Below are positions 55,159 through 57,973 of a stretch of DNA of 57,973 nt, in pieces. Within the stretch, counting starts at the first letter, position 1. The number at the start of each line of letters is the position of its first letter. Below the pieces are notes generated by a model. The model made no database searches. It had not been told where the DNA came from and was given only the letters and a program-made list of their open reading frames with translations. The position numbers and the translations under genes were made by a program. Origin of the DNA: a virus. Location of the stretch: the IMG/VR virus record IMGVR_UViG_3300008266_000068, positions 1-57,973 of that record; one strand, given 5' to 3'.

Positions 55159-56091
55159 TTATACTTCATAATTTTTTTCTCCAATAGAAATTCTTACTTT
55201 ACTTCTACGTTTTACTTTAGGAATATATTCAACGTTTTTAGCAATATCAAAATTTTGAGTTTTATAATTCCAACTATAATTTTGATCGCAATAATTTAAA
55301 CTACATCTGCAATGTGGATGAGTACTTCCAATAACTGGCTTCCATTTATTAACCTGTCTACCTATATTAGTACCATTACCACGTAATTCTGATAATTTAA
55401 AAATACGCGGTTCACTTTCAAATCCCTTTGTAGTATAAAGCGCTATACAATGTTTACATGCTGATTCATATACTCTTTTCCAAACAAGAACGTCATCTCC
55501 ATATACGTTCTGTAAATATTCAGCTTTTCCTTCCTGATATGCAGTGTTAGAGACGTATTCTACAATGCGATCAAAATTTCTTGACCAATCACCTGATTTG
55601 CTTGATAATTCATTAGCAATGTCTCTTACAGTGTCGCCATCCAATACACCTTGCATTATTTCTTCACGTATAAATTTTTCTTGATTTTTTCTTGTATTTT
55701 TATTTAAGACATTATTAATGTCATGAAATATTTTACCGCCTAATCCTTTTATGTCACCTAATGATTGATTTTTTACACTCTTTAAAACATATGATTGTCG
55801 CTGTGAAAGTTGTAATGGATTTGTTTTCATATAATTAATCATATCATCATATGACCAATTCATTGCTTCTTTTAATCCAAGTGCTTGTGAAAGTATACCT
55901 AAATGAAACGACGATTTTAATCCATCGCTAATTGGTTGATAAATTTTTAAAGCATCGATTCCATATTTACTCAATAATTGAATATCTTTAGGTTGAAGAA
56001 ATTCAGTACCTACGTAATTACTTAAAAATGTAAGATTATGCTTTTGAATAATCTCTTCGATTTGCTGTAGTTGATGTGGAAATAGTTGCAT
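55159..56091 (-). CDS. MuF-like minor head protein
   Basis: The C-terminal part of this 310-residue protein has the Mu F / SPP1 gp7 head-morphogenesis pattern: VWKRVYESACKHCIALY, then RQVNKWKPVIGSTHPHCRC. The CxxC and HPxCRC residues are the family signature. The N-terminal 130 residues are helical, with FIREEIMQGVLDGDTVRDI leading into the domain. Such proteins associate with the portal and enter the capsid early in assembly. It is the first clear head gene of the window; the portal probably lies upstream, past the right edge. A -7-like TATATTTG lies just before its ATG, without a -33 match. Confidence 0.82.
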   Translation of the reverse strand: MQLFPHQLQQIEEIIQKHNLTFLSNYVGTEFLQPKDIQLLSKYGIDALKIYQPISDGLKSSFHLGILSQALGLKEAMNWSYDDMINYMKTNPLQLSQRQSYVLKSVKNQSLGDIKGLGGKIFHDINNVLNKNTRKNQEKFIREEIMQGVLDGDTVRDIANELSSKSGDWSRNFDRIVEYVSNTAYQEGKAEYLQNVYGDDVLVWKRVYESACKHCIALYTTKGFESEPRIFKLSELRGNGTNIGRQVNKWKPVIGSTHPHCRCSLNYCDQNYSWNYKTQNFDIAKNVEYIPKVKRRSKVRISIGEKNYEV

Positions 56092-56123
56092 TTTTTAAAT
56101 AAACAAATATAATTAAATAAATG

Positions 56124-56230
56124 TTAACGTAATATATCACAACGTAGTTTATTCCAATGAGCAGTTCCAGTTATATTATCATCTGGTATTTTTCTAAATT
56201 ATCCAAACCTATAAATTTAAGTTTGTTCAT
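56124..56230 (-). pseudogene. Possible frameshifted small ORF
   Basis: A 19-residue frame begins MNKLKFIGLDNLEK. At a run of five A (GAAAAATACC) a -1 shift would continue as IPDDNITGTAHWNKLRC to TAA at 56124. Both halves look protein-like and the gap is otherwise 170 bases with no gene. It could be a decayed small gene, a -1 frameshift product, or a homopolymer sequencing error. The evidence is limited to this pattern. Confidence 0.35.
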
Positions 56231-56261
56231 TGCTTGTATTGTTTTATTTTTGGTTGAAGGT

Positions 56262-56576
56262 TTACGCTGGCTCGTCTGTAAATGCAGCAAAGCCATCGTG
56301 GTTAAAGGTTTGGCTGAAGTAATCTTCACCATCATTAAATTTTTTACTCCCTGATAACCCACCGTATAAATCCTGATTGTACCCATCTATTATATCCTGC
56401 CTTTCTTTGGGGCGTAGTTCGGTTGCTTTACGAAGTGCATCTTTGCCAGCGATAATTGCACCATTATAGTGTGCCCTTTCTTTTTCCGACAACCCCGATT
56501 CATTAAGGTTACAGGCACATCCTGCTATATTAGCTTTAATATCCTCAATTAAAATTTGTAATGCTGTTTGTGCCAT
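56262..56576 (-). CDS. Small hypothetical protein, higher-GC patch
   Basis: The 104-residue product starts MAQTALQILIEDIKANIAG and is helical, with a Gly/Asp/Phe-rich end (YFSQTFNHDGFAAF). The region around it is GC-richer than most of the window. I do not recognise a family. It is followed by the possible frameshifted ORF and preceded, after seven bases, by another short gene. The internal frame offering a longer C-terminus on the same strand is a shadow. Confidence 0.65.
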   Translation of the reverse strand: MAQTALQILIEDIKANIAGCACNLNESGLSEKERAHYNGAIIAGKDALRKATELRPKERQDIIDGYNQDLYGGLSGSKKFNDGEDYFSQTFNHDGFAAFTDEPA

Positions 56577-56583
56577 AGTAGGT

Positions 56584-56808
56584 TTATTTTTTACGGTTTA
56601 TTACTTTTCTTTCAATAATATCAGGTTTTATAATTCCTAACATTTGATTTCTAACCTCTAATTTAATAAAATCAGATAACCCCATTAATTCAAGAGGTGT
56701 AAACCCATCGTTAGTTCTTTCCATTTTACTTGTACCATCTGTAAATTCAGTTAATGATACTGTCCATTTTTTAACTTTTAATGCTTTTTTCTTTTCTGTT
56801 TGTGCCAT
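56584..56808 (-). CDS. Small basic protein, higher-GC patch
   Basis: The 74-residue protein begins MAQTEKKKALKVKKWTVSL and is basic, with a short beta N-terminus and a helical end (LELMGLSDFIKLEVRN). It shares the MAQT start with the following gene, but the rest differs. It is packed two bases after the 46-residue membrane gene stop. No motif gives a function. Confidence 0.65.
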   Translation of the reverse strand: MAQTEKKKALKVKKWTVSLTEFTDGTSKMERTNDGFTPLELMGLSDFIKLEVRNQMLGIIKPDIIERKVINRKK

Positions 56809-56810
56809 GA

Positions 56811-56951
56811 TTAATTATTTTTTAGTTCAGTGTAATAATATATCTCTGCCTGTTTTTTTGTAAACGGTGGCAATTTTTCAGCCTTTTTATGTTCAGGTTT
56901 TTCAAAAAAACAAGCTAAGATAAAAACACCTGTTAATATTAATAGTGCCAT
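56811..56951 (-). CDS. Small single-pass membrane or lipoprotein-like protein
   Basis: The start is set at Met 56951; an earlier in-frame Met (57008) would force translation through the 3' half of the tRNA. The 46-residue product begins MALLILTGVFILACFFEKPE: a single membrane helix with a Cys preceded by ILA, loosely resembling a lipobox, and a charged outside part (KKAEKLPPFTKKQAEIYYY). No basic residues precede the helix. It may be a small membrane protein made early. Family unknown. Confidence 0.55.
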   Translation of the reverse strand: MALLILTGVFILACFFEKPEHKKAEKLPPFTKKQAEIYYYTELKNN

Positions 56952-56968
56952 AGTGGTTATTATTTTAG

Positions 56969-57067
56969 TAGTCAGGACAGGATTCGAACCTGTAACGCAT
57001 TTCGGCATAATTCTTATGCTATATCGTGGTTAGCTACTCCAGCGTCTACCAATTCCGCCACCTGACT
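56969..57067 (-). tRNA. tRNA-like gene, anticodon unassigned
   Basis: A 7-bp acceptor stem (AGTCAGG with CCTGACT), a D-arm GCGGAATTGGTAGACGC of the leucine/class-II form, and a T-arm ACAGG-TTCGAAT-CCTGT are perfect. The variable arm can form GCATAA-GAA-TTATGC. The central part (GGAGTAGCTAACCACG) does not form a normal 5-bp/7-nt anticodon arm; only TGG/CCA pairs around a nine-base loop. At 99 nt it is longer than usual class-II tRNAs (about 85-90). The body looks leucine-like, but the decoding identity cannot be assigned. No encoded CCA is present. Confidence 0.75.
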
Positions 57068-57110
57068 ATTGTTTCCCCGCCCTCACCCATAACATTCTTT
57101 GGAGGGTTGG

Positions 57111-57341
57111 TTATTGGTTGTTTTTGTTAAGTTCTGAAATAAGGGCATCGGCTTGTTTTACAGCTTGTTCTGCTCTTTCAAAACCAGTACCATAATAAGA
57201 AACTAACCCCTGCATAGCCATAGCAGCAAAGTATTCACGTTTGGTTAAGCCGCCAAACAACCCTGTTACCATTTCTGTATCATTTTGGTTTACCCAATTT
57301 CTTTCAGTTGTTGGGTACATTGGTTCATTTCCATTTGTCAT
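57111..57341 (-). CDS. Small conserved phage protein (unknown function)
   Basis: The 76-residue protein contains GLTKREYFAAMAMQGLVSYY, a motif I recognise from small unannotated phage and prophage proteins, with an N-terminal MTNGNEPMYPTTERNW and a C-terminal helix (AEQAVKQADALISELNK). It is soluble. Function is unknown in the family as far as I know. It lies between the tRNA and the 182-residue gene in the higher-GC patch. Confidence 0.75.
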   Translation of the reverse strand: MTNGNEPMYPTTERNWVNQNDTEMVTGLFGGLTKREYFAAMAMQGLVSYYGTGFERAEQAVKQADALISELNKNNQ

Positions 57342-57379
57342 ATTTCTACTTTATCTTTAATTATTTCAATCATTAGTGG

Positions 57380-57928
57380 TTATTTATCAATTAAATTAAT
57401 TGTTGTTTGTCCAACACCTTTTTCAGTTTTATACATAAACCCTTCTCCGTCTTCATCTATATTTAATACTTTAAATTGTTCACCGTTTATAAAAAACATA
57501 TCACCAATTTCAACTTTTTCACCTCTGTATTTTGTTTTTAATTCAGTTTCACTTGGTACATAATTATGATCTTTTTTTAACTCCTGTAAATCATTATCAA
57601 TATTTAATTGAATATAATGTCGATCGTTTTTAGAAGCATGATGTAAATCATAACGTAATTTTTTTATATGTGATATCAACCAGTTTTTAGATGTTTCTTC
57701 ATTTCTTTCCTTTCTACTACTAATTTCTTCGTGATCTTTTTTAACCTTTGGTATTTTTTCTTTTTTTTCTTTTACAACTTTTTCTTTCGGTTCAGCAACA
57801 ACTTTGTTTTTATTTAATTCTTTGTCTACTAAATTTTCGTTACCTATTACAGGTACCCATCCATTTTCTGTTTTTACATTTTTGCCAGATTTATCTAGCA
57901 TACCGATTGGAAAAGATTTTTTAGACAT
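57380..57928 (-). CDS. Basic protein with shared K-rich/W-V module
   Basis: The 182-residue product starts with MSKKSFPIGMLDKSGKNV, then ENGWVPVIGN. This is almost the same module as residues about 1198-1222 of the 2061-residue protein and is similar to segments in two other head-block proteins. The middle is strongly basic and helical (VKEKKEKIPKVKKDHEEIS). The C-terminal 60 residues look like a small beta domain (VEIGDMFFINGEQFKVLNI). It is the first gene of the window; its promoter or upstream gene lies beyond the edge. An internal head or packaged protein is inferred. Confidence 0.65.
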   Translation of the reverse strand: MSKKSFPIGMLDKSGKNVKTENGWVPVIGNENLVDKELNKNKVVAEPKEKVVKEKKEKIPKVKKDHEEISSRKERNEETSKNWLISHIKKLRYDLHHASKNDRHYIQLNIDNDLQELKKDHNYVPSETELKTKYRGEKVEIGDMFFINGEQFKVLNIDEDGEGFMYKTEKGVGQTTINLIDK

Positions 57929-57973
57929 TGTTGAATTTTTTTGGGTTATTTAATTTAATAAGATAAAAATAAT

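Noticed and set aside
56171-56386. 71-residue minus-strand ORF
   Set aside because: Mostly an alternate frame of the 104-residue gene; only its last part (from 56230) may matter, listed as a possible frameshifted ORF.
56951-57384. TAGTGGTTATT repeated at 56951 and 57374 as a possible insertion footprint of the small-gene patch
   Set aside because: Eleven AT-rich bases are too short to support, and the copies do not flank the whole patch.

Overview
The window is one strand-biased block of a large, AT-rich contractile-tailed phage (myovirus) genome. Every gene I accept is read on the minus strand, so transcription runs from position 57973 down to 1. Genes are packed with 0-50 base gaps and many ATGA or TAATG stop/start overlaps. 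Starts have A/T-rich upstream sequence with no Shine-Dalgarno motif. The best promoter has the Bacteroidota form (TTTG, then TAnnTTTG). One long fibre-like protein has a typical Bacteroidota signal peptide. I infer a Bacteroidota host (Flavobacteriia, Chitinophagia or relatives). Terminase and portal genes are not in the window and probably lie upstream, beyond the right edge.

Layout in transcription order. (a) 57928-56124: a basic virion-type protein, then a higher-GC patch of very small genes with an odd 99-nt tRNA. (b) 56091-47145: a MuF-like minor head protein, an AAA+ ATPase behind a good promoter, a hidden 59-residue gene, and a 2061-residue protein joining a zincin-like HEMGH motif, a NUDIX hydrolase and a complete UvrD-type SF1 helicase. 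(c) 47099-42022: fibre-like proteins, one with a Sec signal peptide, then a holin and two more membrane proteins. (d) 42007-36372: fused prohead protease/zinc ribbon/scaffold, major capsid protein with an Ig/FN3-like insertion and a terminator behind it, a small HeH-like protein, an adaptor-like protein and a charged coiled-coil protein. (e) 36354-28399: neck, decoration and fibre-like proteins, including one with 36 uninterrupted 14-residue repeats, then tail-completion candidates. (f) 28358-9467: sheath, tube with a terminator, two chaperone-position genes, tape measure, hub with a GH24-type lysozyme domain, spike and wedge proteins (baseplate J), a 1002-residue wedge/fibre protein with a Calx-beta domain, and a tail-collar fibre. 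(g) 9422-27: replication genes: two unknowns, DnaB-like helicase, an unknown overlapping a primase, DnaE-type DNA polymerase with a degraded PHP domain, a flavin-oxidoreductase-like gene, and a MazG-HAD fusion.

The genes encode most of a virion plus a bacterial-type replisome. The most unusual part is the head-proximal block. Enzymes such as the helicase, NUDIX domain, HEMGH zincin and AAA+ ATPase sit among morphogenesis genes, and several share a short K-rich/W-V module. The scaffold, and more loosely these proteins, carry many short [L/I/F]-x-K-[S/A/G] motifs. This suggests, but does not prove, that they are virion-packaged cargo processed by the prohead protease. No CRISPR array, insertion sequence, integrase or stop-codon recoding was seen.
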